This document shows positions 47,258-58,440 of a DNA stretch of 64,000 nt, piece after piece. The DNA is from Sialis fuliginosa. Taxonomy: Eukaryota > Arthropoda > Insecta > Megaloptera > Sialidae. The stretch covers positions 18,475,638 through 18,539,637 of the forward strand of contig OY540815.1 of NCBI GenBank assembly GCA_961205875.1, read 5' to 3'. Every line of letters starts with the position of its first letter. Position 1 is the stretch's first letter. Made by a program: the position numbers and the translations under genes. The notes under the pieces are model-generated. The model was not told the origin of the DNA, ran no database searches, and saw only the letters and a list, made by a program, of their open reading frames with translations.

Positions 47258-48240
47258 CCTAATTGTTGAAAATCCAAAACAATTAAATAATTCAATTATT
47301 TTCAATTTTATAATTTTGATAATTGATTGATGGTTAAAAGTCACCAGATTATTTCCTGAGAATAATCAAACAGCACTTACCTTTATAGATATACTGTATT
47401 GTTCGGTAGGTATACCTATAAATCACGAAACAAAAAATAACTGATAGTGAGAGTTAACTTACATCCACTTTTAGGCATGTATGTGGTTTTCATAAGGCAT
47501 ACCCCTTATTTTCGACATAAGAGCTTCATTAAGAGAATAGATTGTTTAAAATAAGAAAGGTTTAATAACTTAGGAAGTATACTTTAAGATATACATAGAT
47601 ATAATAGATAATCAAAAAACATTTTCTAAATTTCTCAATTAATTTTAAATTATCATTCACATTTTATCTGTTCATAAATAATGCCATCACGTTCATTACA
47701 TATCAACTATGATCGGCACATTTACATATCCCCATCTGTTTATTTAGCACTGAATCCATCTCGTATTGAAATACCTTCGCAAATAGGGATATAAAGAAGC
47801 AGAAGTAGACAGAAGAATAATATCAATAATAACCAACATTGTACAGAGAAACATCTCTGTATCTCCCGCGGAGAGACATTATATGTGATTTGATAGCGTT
47901 CCGGTACATTTGACTGACGCAAATGTGTTTTAAAAGAGGTCCATCACCGCGGGGAGAGATCTCAGATCAACGCATCTTAACCTAATGGATGCTGCGAGAC
48001 GGCTATTGTACGTAAGAGAATTGCATTAGTGGCAGATCTAGAAGGCTGGGTCATTATTTAAACCTATATATGTGTATGTGAATTAATGTGTTCAAAAGCC
48101 AAAGTATTTTAACTGTATTATATTGTATTTTGATTCAAGTGATATCCAGAATTGCGGTGTGACGCCTAAAATTTTAAGCTTATTTCAGGATATTTTTTTC
48201 GTAACAAAATAAAAAAAATATTTTTAGTATTTTTATACAA
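47258..48240. other. Non-coding interval
   Basis: No gene or repeat partner is found. The segment 47860-48050 is a little G+C-richer (CTCCCGCGGAGAGACATT; ACCGCGGGGAGAGATCTC); these two words are near-mirror images around 47905. Confidence 0.35.
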
Positions 48241-48398
48241 GTCTTGAGGTTTCCGCGGTGGTCTTGATATAGATCTTGGCTTCTGGGTGTAAGCCGCGTC
48301 AGTTTGGTCGTGTTATCGGCCGCGTCAGTTTGGTCGTGTTATCGGCCGATAACACGACCAAACTGACGCGGCTTACACCCAGAAGCCAGGATCTATAG
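48241..48398. repeat. Near-perfect palindrome with a 26-bp duplication in one arm
   Basis: The right arm 48346-48396 is the reverse complement of 48271-48294 joined to 48321-48345. The left arm holds an extra 26 bases because CGCGTCAGTTTGGTCGTGTT..ATCGGC occurs twice (48295 and 48321). The centre is ATCGGCCGAT at 48341-48350. Sequence flanking the left arm (GTCTTGATATAGATCTTGGC) is shared with 41650. It looks like a young inverted duplication. Confidence 0.92.
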
Positions 48399-49778
48399 TA
48401 TTTTTATGTGTTTTTATTTGCATCTTAAATTAAACAATAATTTGTTTTAGAAATTTTATAATACTTATTTGTGTTCTTTGGGGTCAAAGTTGACTCCTCG
48501 AAAAAAAGGTAGTTCGAGGAATAATTGGCCCGATTTCTATTATTCACTCTACCTCTCGACAAATCGACCCTACAGATTGGGTAATGTATAGAAGCCTTTA
48601 ATTTGACTAATTCATACTCATTTTCATTTTTTATGCATAATATATAGGATATTTTCAAACGATCTTACAGAAAGCCGCACTGAGTACAGAAAAAGGCCGC
48701 AGGTTCCCCATCCTTGGATTTAAATCAAGAACATTGTCATTTCTACTGTATGAGTACACTCTATGTATGTATGCTATACCACAGCGTCGTTTTAATAATT
48801 CAGAGTAGCCTCTTAGTGGTATTACATAATTAATAACAAATGTTTAAGTGGCCTTGGGGTGTTTAAACCCTTCCGACACTACTCCCGTACGCCCTCCCCT
48901 TCGCCCCGCGTTTAATGCTTTATTCATTGCCACTCTCTCTTGATGCGCATTACCTCATCGGATTATCAAATGTTTTGTTGTAAGTTCTATAGATTTAAAT
49001 CTTACTTATAAATGAAATTATTAATGCTACAGAAAATTACTAGGCGTAGGTTCATTGCTAGCTTCTAGCTTCAGGGTATAAGTCGTGTCGATTTTAATTC
49101 AAGCACATTAGAAAAAAGCTATATAGGAATTGCACATTACCCAGTCTTCAACAGGAGAATCTTGATATTTTTCATTACAATAACAAAAATAGTTATTTTC
49201 TTTGTCAACAGATTCGATTCTTCTTCTTTTTTATTATACTTGGTCTTCGTCATTTGTTATCACTTTAAAATTAATGTGATTCTTCGCACTTTTGCTAGTT
49301 TTAGTTGTCATTGGTCTTTTTTACAACGTTCGAGCTTGAAAACAATAAACAGTTTTTTTGAGGTTAAGACCATATAATAACGAATTTTAATAATATTTAA
49401 ATTTGTGTTGAAACTATAAAAATATAAGCCAAATTGATAATAAATATTCTGGTGACTACAATAGTTTATCGATGTAGATAATATTAATTATGTCTGAAAT
49501 ATACATACAGTAAGTAAATATAATAGAAAATATTTAGAAAATTATTTTAAAATGCCCAGCTACTAGAAGAAATTAAATATGAATAAACAATAAACATTCA
49601 TAATAACTCGTCCATATCGATATTGAATATATGTGAACTATTTTTAAAGAAAGCGCCGATCTAGAATTTTGAAGTAATTCATCAAACGGGCTGAGAGCAT
49701 GGGGCAGTGGCTTTAGAGATTTATGGACACCCCTCACCCCCGGGCAATAACTTACCGACGTTCTGCTTTTCCCTGCTA
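48399..49778. other. Non-coding interval with a G+C-richer island
   Basis: The island 48860-48970 (CCTTCCGACACTACTCCCGT; CCTCCCCTTCGCCCCGCG; TTGATGCGCATTACC) is unrepeated and could be regulatory. At 49050-49100, CTTCTAGCTTCAGGGTATAA resembles the arm of the 48241 palindrome. Frames at 48425-48658 and 49162-49377 show no domain. Confidence 0.4.
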
Positions 49779-49792
49779 CTGCTAGGTGGCGT
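49779..49792 (+). promoter_or_regulatory. CTCF-like motif, weak match
   Basis: CTGCTAGGTGGCGT matches 11 of 14 positions of the vertebrate-type CTCF consensus CCASYAGRKGGCRS. CTCF is conserved in many insects with a similar core. A better match faces it at 59410. Confidence 0.3.
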
Positions 49793-51318
49793 CGCCAGTT
49801 TTGTTGACCATAGAGTTACAAGAATGGCAAACTAAATTCCATAATCTAAATGTCTGTAGAAACATATACCATAGATCTATACAGTATTAATATAAAGTAG
49901 GATTTATTTAATTATGACTCCACTGCACTCAAATTATAACTAATTTATTGTCAGATTTTAATTCTAATATTTGTACAAATATATTTATATAATAGACCAA
50001 TTTAATCGATTTAAAAATGCCTGTTATTGGTTTAATGAGTTTCCAGCCTCAACTTTAAACAATTCATTTTATGACCAAGGATTCCAACCGGAAGGCATTG
50101 AGAAAAGCACACGAAGGTACGATTTCTCACGTTCGACCTATTGCAAAATCCGACAAAACCGTACAAACCATTAATTTCGAAGTATAATGAATCAAAATTT
50201 GACCTACATGCTCGAAAATCATTTTTTTATGTAATTGATATTGTGTATAAATAAATCGATCGGTCCTTACCATTAACTAGCCCTGGTTCACAGCAATCAT
50301 CAACAAAACATCGGTAATAAAACCCAATAAGACGCAGCTTAGTAATATTTCTTTAAAGTAAACAAAAATTGTAATTTGTTTTTAAGCATCCTGTGTTCAA
50401 TAAAAGGACAAAATCAAAAGAACTTAAATAAAAAACCTGTCTGATAAAGATAATAAATTGCACAACCTATGTATATTTAAGTACGCCTATCTCTTTCTAG
50501 CAACGGACACGTGTGTAATAAGTATACGAAAGCAAATATGATGTAGTGGTGGTCATAGAAAGATGGCCATTGAAATTCTAGAGTCATTTTTTATCGCGCC
50601 CTCGTTCCTTCTCCATTTATTCTGGAAACATCCCCACACATATATCACTACAATGTGCAAATTTGCCAATAGATTAGATATGAATTGATTTATTATGAAT
50701 AGTTGTTGTTTTTTATTACTGTTTTTGACAGGTTTCAGAAAAAAACTACCTCTTTTAAAATATGAGTGTTTAGTTTTTATACATACACAATACACATATT
50801 TTTTAGTATAAGTTAAGAATAATTCATTGATCTGCATTAAAATCGGCCCTGACACCATTCCTGCTAATTCATAAAATAAATAAATAAATAATAAATAAAA
50901 TAAAAATTTTTAGTTTTTTTTTTTTTAATTTAAACATATATTAAATAACACAGGTCGACATCATTTATTGGTTCTATCTATTTTAATAAGTGATTTCGGA
51001 GATTATTGGCGTGCTGAAACCGAATCTATTTTCCAAATTGCTCCATCATGTCAGATTTTTGAGATAATCTAACCTAAAAGTGCCAAAATAACGATTTTGG
51101 CAATGTTTAAGAATTTATTACCAAGTAGATAATTTTATTGATACATTCACCCAATACAGCAATATAGAACTTATATTAAAACATTATCACTCAATAAATC
51201 TTATGACCATTATACAAAAAAGAGGCAAGATCTTTATGAAGCCAATATTCATTAAAAAAACGTAAGAATATCTGACAAGTTATAAAAATAATACAACAAA
51301 TCTAACTGACTTTATACA
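49793..51318. other. Non-coding interval
   Basis: No gene is supported. An irregular (AAAT) tract is at 50873-50905. Frames at 49971-50174 and 50553-50858 have no recognised domain. Confidence 0.4.
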
Positions 51319-51579
51319 ATGTCGTCTGTGATGGTTCGCACTTTTGTCAATGCCTATATGTGTGTGTGTGTGTGTGTGGTATCTGAAGATGTTCTGCAAA
51401 TCGTCAGAGATGGATGCTTGACACAAGAGCTCGATGCATTACTCTCTTGGTCCTTGAACAATAGATGTGATGAAATTGATGCAGGGTCGTATTTATTCAA
51501 ATTCTGGTATACTATTTGTAAGGTTGGTAACGCGACATGCGTACAACTGCACATAACGTCATGCCAGTCAACAAGCTAA
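51319..51579 (+). CDS. Weak exon candidate or chance frame, 86 codons
   Basis: The part after the (TG) tract (codons 24-74, about 51388-51540) has more balanced composition than any other frame in the window, with acidic and polar residues and words such as SEDVLQIVRDGC and LLSWSLNNRCDEID. I recognise no family. The upstream part reads a (TG) microsatellite as VCVCV, so an internal exon is more likely than a start at the ATG. An AG acceptor-like site is near 51397 and a GTAAGG donor-like word is at 51519-51524. The opposite strand also has an open frame here (51354-51554), which lowers confidence. Confidence 0.15.
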   Translation: MSSVMVRTFVNAYMCVCVCVVSEDVLQIVRDGCLTQELDALLSWSLNNRCDEIDAGSYLFKFWYTICKVGNATCVQLHITSCQSTS

Positions 51580-53984
51580 TGGCGACAGTACAAGATCGTA
51601 TGTAAAGTGTTCATGTACAATCATAGTCCGTTATTAATAAAGTACATAATATATTAAATAATAATATAGTGTTTGCATTATTTGTCCTCGGCTACGAGCC
51701 AATACACTATTTTTGCCATATCAACAATATAAACATTAGTACATTACATTTACTGTAAAATCTAACTGGTACATCATTCATATAAATAAAAAACTACAAA
51801 CATTATCAAAGAAAAAGTGGTGAACCAATTCCACTACCATCTAGTACATACATCAATGAATCAATGATATATTTCAAACTAACCAGAAAAGCTGCAATTC
51901 TATTTTTAAATTCCCTTTTCAGTACCCCCCTCCCCCCATCATCTCCTCTCATATATCTATGCACCTACATATATAATATATAAAAATTAAATAATACAAA
52001 GCCATACACTTATATTCGAACTCGGACATTCTTATTACAACCCTGTACAACTGAATGTAACGGATGGGAGAGCGGGTGCCTGCCCCCTCACCGACCTACG
52101 GCCCTGTCTGTACGCGAGTCGTGACAGTGGTGTCCCCTTTCACCCGCCACTGGAACTAAAAAGATCCACTCGCTCTAAATGGAATGGACAAGTAGCTACA
52201 TGTATAAAGCTCTACCTCTTTGTTAAACTTGCATAAACTAATGGCCAAGTCTAATAAGATAACAGACAGATAACTTTAAAATTACTTAGTTACCTTACTA
52301 TACCCCCCTCCTCTGCACGCTAAAATATTTTATTTACTAACTAAATCCAACCTATATAACTTTGTTCAACCTATCTCTGTGGGGTATTAAATATAAATGA
52401 CAGCCCACTGACAGTTCTAATCTGGATTAGAAAAAAAATTAAATACTTACCTATTCATTAATTCAAAATACTAACAATGTTGTATTGCTATAATAGATAA
52501 ATTCTGGCTGACTACTTGACATTAAAATGGGTGCGGAAATTTATTAAAATGGTAGAGCCACAGAGTTTTCCACTTTCCAATACGTGTTCGTGAGTAAAAG
52601 TTGTGGTTTTCGTATCCAAGCGGTCAGACAGACTGATGGACAGATTGTGGGGTGAGTTTGGTGGCGTCGGGAGGGGGCGAGAGTGTGTAAGGGGTGTATT
52701 ACATGAGTTTAGTATTTAATAAACTAAAAGTCATGTTATAATTATGTTACAGATTGTGTTTAATAAATTGAACTGATTTAAAAAATATAATGATTTTGTA
52801 TTGATTATGAAAAATAAAACTTCTACCCCACTTTCTTTATAACAATTATATTTTCATGGTACTAGTGTAGACAATGTTAAATTGGCTTAAGTCAAATCTT
52901 ACTAATGTAGAAAAAAGTACTCAGAATGGATTCTGGGAAGATCAAAATGGATAATTCCATCAAAATCCGGAATTCTAAAAAAATATATTGATTTTTACAA
53001 TAATATAATACAACTATGTATTAGATAAACTACATTTCACTGTACTTATAATAGTTCCAAACCAACCTAATATGGTTAATGAATATTGAAATTTTTAGTA
53101 TTATTTGTATATTATTCTCTTCTTTAACCAAGGAACCATATCTTATCTAAATATTTATTTTATTTAAAAAAAATCACAACCTCTCCAAAAAAACCTAACA
53201 GATAAATCAATCGGTTTTATCTCAAGAATGTAAATGTAATTATTGCTAAAACGCGTGGCAAATGGTGCGTGGGAGGGTTGTTTTTTATACACATCCAACC
53301 CCCTTCCCCCCTCCCCGAACCCCATTGCAATCTAGTTTATTGGGCGCGACATCTAAAAAGCATTTCCGAAAATAGCAGCACCCGAGCCATTACAGTGATG
53401 CAGGAACACTGTTCTCAGGATAAAAAGGGATTTATACAGTTGGTGGAGTTTTTTTCTTTATCTTGTCTTCTCGGTTCTTTTACAGAAGGAATATCAAAAT
53501 GTTTACTGCTAGTAAGATTGTATTTTTAGATCGATTTACATATGCTAGGTATAATGATATATGACGTTTGTCTGGTTTTCTGTGTGTGTGTGTGTATGTG
53601 TGTAAGGGGCGTGGACGATCCACTTAATTAACCAATCAGAGTTAGTTTATCAGTTTTTTGAAATTATAAAATTAATTATTTAAAAATGTATTATTATAAA
53701 AAATTGTAAAAATTTATTCTCTAGAACTTTCAAATAAATAGGACATTCGTCTCAATTATCAGTTTTAAGAGCTCAAAAATCCATTTAAACATATTTTTTT
53801 TATTAAGCGCACTTAGTTTTCAGATTCACGGTGACTTTTCAGCAATTTATGTAAACACGTTGGAAGAAATTTTGAAATATAGTTGTAAAGCAAATATTTT
53901 TGAAAGTTTTAATGTAAGGAACGTCTCGGTATCTTTATTTGCCTTGAAATTATTCAATAAAAACTAAAATAAAATTCAAACGCC
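51580..53984. other. Non-coding interval
   Basis: At 52062-52125 the words GGTGCCTGCCCCCTCACCG and CTACGGCCCTGTC are the inverted style of the CAGGGCC hAT family, so this is probably a remnant. Around 52620-52700 a G-rich single-copy stretch (GGTGGCGTCGGGAGGGGGCG) may be regulatory. A (TG) tract is at 53581-53605. The frame at 53269-53529 starts in a C-rich tract and has no domain. Confidence 0.4.
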
Positions 53985-54290
53985 TGTAATTTTTTTTCCA
54001 CAAGGCCTATGGATGGGGACTTTTGTGTACAGACGTACTATTATGGGTACTATATGAGTACCAAATTTCATCGTACTCCGAATTTCTTTTTAAATCCCAT
54101 CGTTGTCTGCACTAGATATTAATAAAAAATATTTTATATTGCATTTAAAATATTTCAGTGATAATTCATTAACAGAGAAACGTCTATTTGGAACTATCAT
54201 CTCTCTTACAAATCAAAAAATGTAATTTTAAGCTTAAAGGAGCTAGTCCTACTGATTTTGAAATACACGCGGGCGAAGCCGCTTTAAAAT
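53985..54290 (+). mobile_element. LINE/SINE-like 3' tail ending in GGGCGAAGCCGC
   Basis: It begins GCCTGTAATTTTTTTTCCAC, contains ATGAGTACCAAATTTCATCG and GATAATTCATTAACAGAGAA, and ends ACACGCGGGCGAAGCCGC. Tails with CGGGCGAAGCCGC are frequent at the 3' ends of insect RTE-type retroelements and their SINEs. Part of the middle (GATAATTCA(C/T)(T/A)(A/G)ACAGAGAAA) is shared with 56435. No coding part is seen. Confidence 0.6.
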
Positions 54291-54435
54291 TCTAATTATA
54301 TTATACGTTATAATTCAGTATTTATATAAAAATATTATTAGCATCAGTATCACCTATAATAATATGTATCCAAGCTAACAAGTATATTGTATATATATTT
54401 AACAACTTATTTCTATTTACTCCCCAACTCCCCAC
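54291..54435. other. Short non-coding A/T-rich spacer
   Basis: Nothing recognisable lies here between the LINE-like tail and the next TIR-type remnant. Confidence 0.4.
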
Positions 54436-54618
54436 CAAGCGCCGATCCAAGGAGGTCATGAGAGACATGATCTCCTCCAAACCTCAAAAATTAAAACAAA
54501 TTAAATAGAAAAATGAATATTAAATATACTAAAGTAACTTTTTTGTCTATGTCATGTCCATGACTCCCCCCCCCCCCCCCCCCAGCCCACAAATTGTAAA
54601 TATAAATCCGCGCCTGCT
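54436..54618. mobile_element. Remnant with GGCGCGGAT-type inverted ends
   Basis: AAGCGCCGATCCAAGGAGG on the left is answered by AAATCCGCGCCTGCTC on the right, giving inverted (A/G)GCGC(C/G)GAT ends. A run of about 19 C lies inside, at 54566-54584. The end style AGGCGCGGATCCAG.. is seen in non-autonomous hAT elements. Boundaries are approximate. Confidence 0.5.
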
Positions 54619-54763
54619 CCCCATCTTCCTATATCACTCCCTACATACAAACATTATATTATTATATTTGACAACTGTATAAAATGCACACATAATGATA
54701 GATTATCGGACATAATATTTCACATGGCTATTCTTACCTAGAACAACGCGCTCTGCGTTTGAA

Positions 54764-54797
<34 letters not shown>
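54764..54797 (+). repeat. (GT)n microsatellite
   Basis: About thirteen GT repeats followed by ATGTATGTA. Similar short dinucleotide tracts are at 51360, 53581 and 60815 (as AC). Confidence 0.9.
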
Positions 54798-54799
<2 letters not shown>

Positions 54800-55227
54800 A
54801 TTACGATCTAAATCCCGGTGTAAGCGGCGTACAGATGCGCTGTACACATTCACAAGTGCACTAAATCATAGTGTCACAGTGGTAGGTACGTTCTAAATCA
54901 CTCAACGTGCTAATAAAAATCACTTATAGATTATACAAGACAGGGTTGGTAAATATACACACTAGAGCTGGGCGCAAGACGTGAATTTTTTAGCTCACAT
55001 CGAGTCACATTCGTGTGACTAAACGGTTCTGAATTCTTGCATCGTGAATAAAATAAAATAAGTAATGTTCGATAATTATAATTCCAATAAATTTTATTAT
55101 ATAATGTAAAAATTCAGAAATCATTTTATAATACAAATTATAACTTAATTTAAAAACATACACTTTTTACTATACATGGGCGTCCGAAAGTGCCCTCTCT
55201 TCCCCCAATACTGTATCCTATATTCAG
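54798..55227. other. Non-coding interval
   Basis: The segment 54955-55030 (CTAGAGCTGGGCGCAAGACG; CACATCGAGTCACATTCGTG) is G+C-richer and has the AGAGCTGGGC phrase seen at the start of some hAT elements, but no partner end. No gene. Confidence 0.35.
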
Positions 55228-55500
55228 AACCGGCGTTGGCAAGTCTGGCGCCCTGGGCGAGATTTATTTTTCCACCTTTCTCCCCCTAAAAAAATGTCCA
55301 AAAATCACCGAAAATGTCAATTAAAATTGATAAATTAACAAATAAGTTGAATAGTTAATATCTCGGCTTGGCGCGATCCTACAGACTCCAACTTTTATTT
55401 TAATATAGCCTACACCATTACTTTTAAGGCTATCAAATGCCCTAAGAACGTCGAGACCTCCTTCCCCTATTATTAACAAATTAAAATTGATAAATTATTT
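55228..55500 (-). repeat. Dispersed relative of the 184-bp unit, next to a GGCGCCC end
   Basis: 55323-55492 is the reverse complement of a diverged 184-type unit (GTTGAATAGTTAATATCTCG; ATAGCCTACACCATTACTTT; CCTCCTTCCCC). The word AAAATTGATAAATT occurs at both 55323 and 55493, giving a 170-base period. Upstream, CGGCGTTGGCAAGTCTGGCG at 55232 matches the inverted segment at 23737, so the unit sits inside or beside a transposon of that family. Confidence 0.75.
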
Positions 55501-55711
55501 AATAATTTTTTTGAATTTTTATTTTGACTCACGGAACCCCCAGAGAGGAACGCATTTTAAAGACCACTGGTTTAGCGGTTAGAAATAGAAAATACTTGGA
55601 ATTAAAAATGAAAATTGTGTGATTCAATTTACCTACTGCCTTTTAAAATTATAATTAAACCACTCATAGTCAAATTTTAATATTAACTATATACTTAAGT
55701 ATATGCTAACA

Positions 55712-55902
55712 CAGGGGTTCTTAAACTTATGTAGTCTAGGTACCCCCTTTTTTTCAGGGACCCCCTTCCTGACAGAAAAACAAAGAAAATCGTTAGATAC
55801 TAATTAATCACTGATAAATAGAAATGTAAAAGTACTTTAATTTAAGCCAAACATGTTTCAAGGACCTCCGGGGGTCCGCGGACCCTAGTTTAAAAACCGC
55901 TA
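55712..55902 (+). mobile_element. hAT MITE, second copy of the 24974 family
   Basis: It starts CAGGGGTTCTTAAACTTATG and ends AGTTTAAAAACCGCTA. The interior is shared with 24974-25182 (AAACAAAGAAAATCGTTA; ACTAATTAATCACTG; CCAAACATGTTTCA). The terminal G is mutated and the flanking 8-mers match only 5 of 8, so this copy looks older. Confidence 0.8.
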
Positions 55903-56404
55903 TACAAATAATTTATGAAAAATAAAAGCAACATATTTATTTGTGAGGCCCTGAAGAAATTTTAAGCTAGCCGACACCAATTATTAAATTACACATGTAC
56001 TGCGGTAGTCGGCGGGTGAAGGGGGTGTGAGGTAATATTTACTTGTCAACTTGCCGTAAAGGGTTGTCTCTGTTAGTAGGGATGACAGCATAGCTCTATA
56101 TTTTATAAGGGTTCGACGATTCACCTAACATTTTTACTGTGATATAATATAATATTTACAAATATTATTTGACCCGGTCGAGATTCGACGGAGTGAGGAT
56201 TTTTGAAAAAGTATTTCACTCAGAAACAAAATGAACATCAGAAAATTGTGATTGTTGTCATGGAAACGATTTTATTTTCTTTACATTTTATACAAAAAAA
56301 AATAGACGAGCGTTGTTACAATATCGCTCCGCAAAAAATCGCTCCACGAATCATTTTAAAATAAAAATAATTTTTTTTTAATTTTACAATTAGTTAATAA
56401 TAAA
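55903..56404. other. Non-coding interval
   Basis: A moderately G+C-rich stretch at 55990-56070 (CTGCGGTAGTCGGCGGGTGA) is unrepeated. No gene or repeat end is supported. Confidence 0.35.
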
Positions 56405-56880
56405 TGTTTCATATTGCGTCTAAGGTGATTAAGTGATAATTCACTGACAGAGAAATGTTTATTTAGATCTATTATCTCTTTTCGTTCATGTCTGTCTGTC
56501 TGTCTGTCTCCTGAATCCTTGTCACACGCATAACTCATGAACCACTTCACCGATATTAATGAAACTTGGTTTCTAGGTTGTGTCTGGCTTGAGGACGGTC
56601 CTATTTAAAAATCATCAAAATCGTGTGAAAGGGGAATGAGTGACATCCCAGATTAGTTTTTTTTAATATCTCAAGAACGACACATGTTACGTAAAAATTA
56701 TATAGAATCCTTTTTACAGATCATTCCTATAACATACTTTTATATTAAATATAATATAAAATATATGTAATATTCTTTGACGAAGATTTATCTCAATTTA
56801 GTTTAAAAAATCAACATTTATTTTTTACAATTAAAATGTCATTATTTGGCAGATATTTTTTAAATCACGTAGGTACAGTT
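56405..56880 (+). repeat. Family R dispersed repeat, copy 3
   Basis: The core 56478-56645 (TCTGTCTGTCTCCTGAATCC; ACTCATGAACCACTTCACCG; TCTGGCTTGAGGACGGTCC) matches the other R copies. Its upstream part (GATAATTCACTGACAGAGAA) instead matches the LINE-like tail at 54158, so either R is the 3' region of that retroelement or the two are fused here. The minus-strand frame at 56356-56550 reads the (TCTG) tract as DRQTDRHER. Confidence 0.7.
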
Positions 56881-57540
56881 CATTGCAATAAAAAGTAAGC
56901 AGAGTGCTTAGATTCAATAATTTTTCTAAAATGAAAAGAGTATTTTGGCAATAATTTGTCGCGGTAAATGAATTTTTTTTTTAATGAATCAATGATATAA
57001 CAATTAAAGTACAATATTATATTTGAATATATATATGACTTATTTTCCCATGAAACGCCGAACCCCAGTCCACCCCTTTACACGGGGTAGCTATTGGTGG
57101 TGTTTGAGGGATAATGCACACCGTCATGGATTGCGTTGAGTGATTTAGTAAAAGGGATGAAGGGTTTAGCGGTGATTAGTGGCTCACCAACTGTGGCCGT
57201 CACGAGCCCACACCACACAACATACCTCCCACCCAACACAATAACATATACATGTAACTTTTGTTATAGTTTTAATTATTTTTAAATAAAAACCCACTAT
57301 GTACAAAATACTAAAATATCACCTAATTAATAAAAATTATATATTGTTTAATGAATTTTTTCTCAAATTTCTCTTCCCCAAGGAGTACCTCCGGATTCTC
57401 CTTTTCAACATCGACTGTTACAATGCTGAAAATAATGAATTAAAGTTTAAAAATACAAATCAATTATTCGCAAAAAAATTCTAAGAAAAATGTAATAGTT
57501 TACTAAAAACACTTGATTATTTTTTCGTATATTTTTAATT
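56881..57540. promoter_or_regulatory. Interval with a G+C-richer single-copy island (57050-57240)
   Basis: The island holds words such as GCCGAACCCCAGTCCACCCC, ACACCGTCATGGATTGCGTT and GTGGCCGTCACGAGCCCACA, none repeated in the window. It has no long frame and no end repeats. It is a candidate enhancer or promoter only by contrast with its surroundings. Confidence 0.2.
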
Positions 57541-57868
57541 TTTTGACAATTTCAATCTCAATCTAAATTTCTATATAAGTCAAAATGATTTTTGATGTCA
57601 CCCCTCCCTCTTACACACGATTTTGATGATTTTTAAATGGGACCGTCCTCAAGACAGACCCAACCAACCAACCAAGTTTAATTAATATCAACAAAGATTC
57701 AGAGGACAGACACACCGACAGACAGACACAGAATGAAAAGTGTTTGTCTTAATCTGAAACGGAAAAATCAATTTAAAATTTTGAAATCGGAGAACATTTT
57801 TTTTTATCTCATTTTAAAACGATCACAAAGTTTCTCGTATCTTTGATATTGCGAGAAGCAAAAATATG
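57541..57868 (-). repeat. Family R dispersed repeat, copy 4 (inverted)
   Basis: On the minus strand it has the order TATCAAAGATACGAGAAAC, the TCTGTC tract, GTTGATATTAATTAAACTTG, GGTTGGGTCTGTCTTGAGG and GATTTTGATG reversed, then ATTGAGATTGAAATTG. It is collinear with 43301. It lies about 1 kb from copy 3 in opposite orientation. Confidence 0.75.
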
Positions 57869-58440
57869 ATTTTGTTTAATAAAACTTCAGCTAAAACTTG
57901 CCAGTTCCAATCTAAAAAGGAGTCCATAAAACTCCTATGGCTTGGGGACTGCAAATTTCATAAGACAACATTGACAAATAGTTTTCATACCTTTCTGACT
58001 GTATACCTATGTACCTATTTATTTAGGTATTTATTCTGCATGTCATGTATTTTTCACATTACTGTATCACAAACGGTGTATAAAATACACGGGCGCTGAA
58101 ATGTTTTCTTTATTTTTGCTCTACACACTTAAATGTTACAGTTTTTCTCCCAAAAGGCACACCAACGCCACACCACGGCACTTGCTGCAAACACTCCCGT
58201 GGGATAGATCCATCTAGCGACGAGATAAGGGATTGATGTCAGAAACGCGTTTTTTTACACACAATATTATATACATTATATGGCAGACCCCTCCCTATCA
58301 TATATCTATTTATGAAGAGATAAATATAAAACTATGTATCTGATTTTTATTTTATTTCTTTATATTAATATACCTATGTATTATTGTTTTTTTTTTGTTA
58401 GTATTTTTTATACATACACTTTTAAAGAAATTAAAATCTC
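57869..58440. other. Non-coding interval
   Basis: A frame at 57866-58099 (77 codons) has no recognised domain. The patch 58150-58235 (CACCAACGCCACACCACGGC) is unrepeated. No gene is supported. Confidence 0.35.

Noticed and set aside
56108-56125. GGTTCGACGATTC as a possible tRNA box B
   Set aside because: No box A or acceptor stem lies at the proper distance upstream.
56356-56550. Frame with a DRQTDRHER pattern
   Set aside because: It is the (TCTG) tract of family R read on the other strand.
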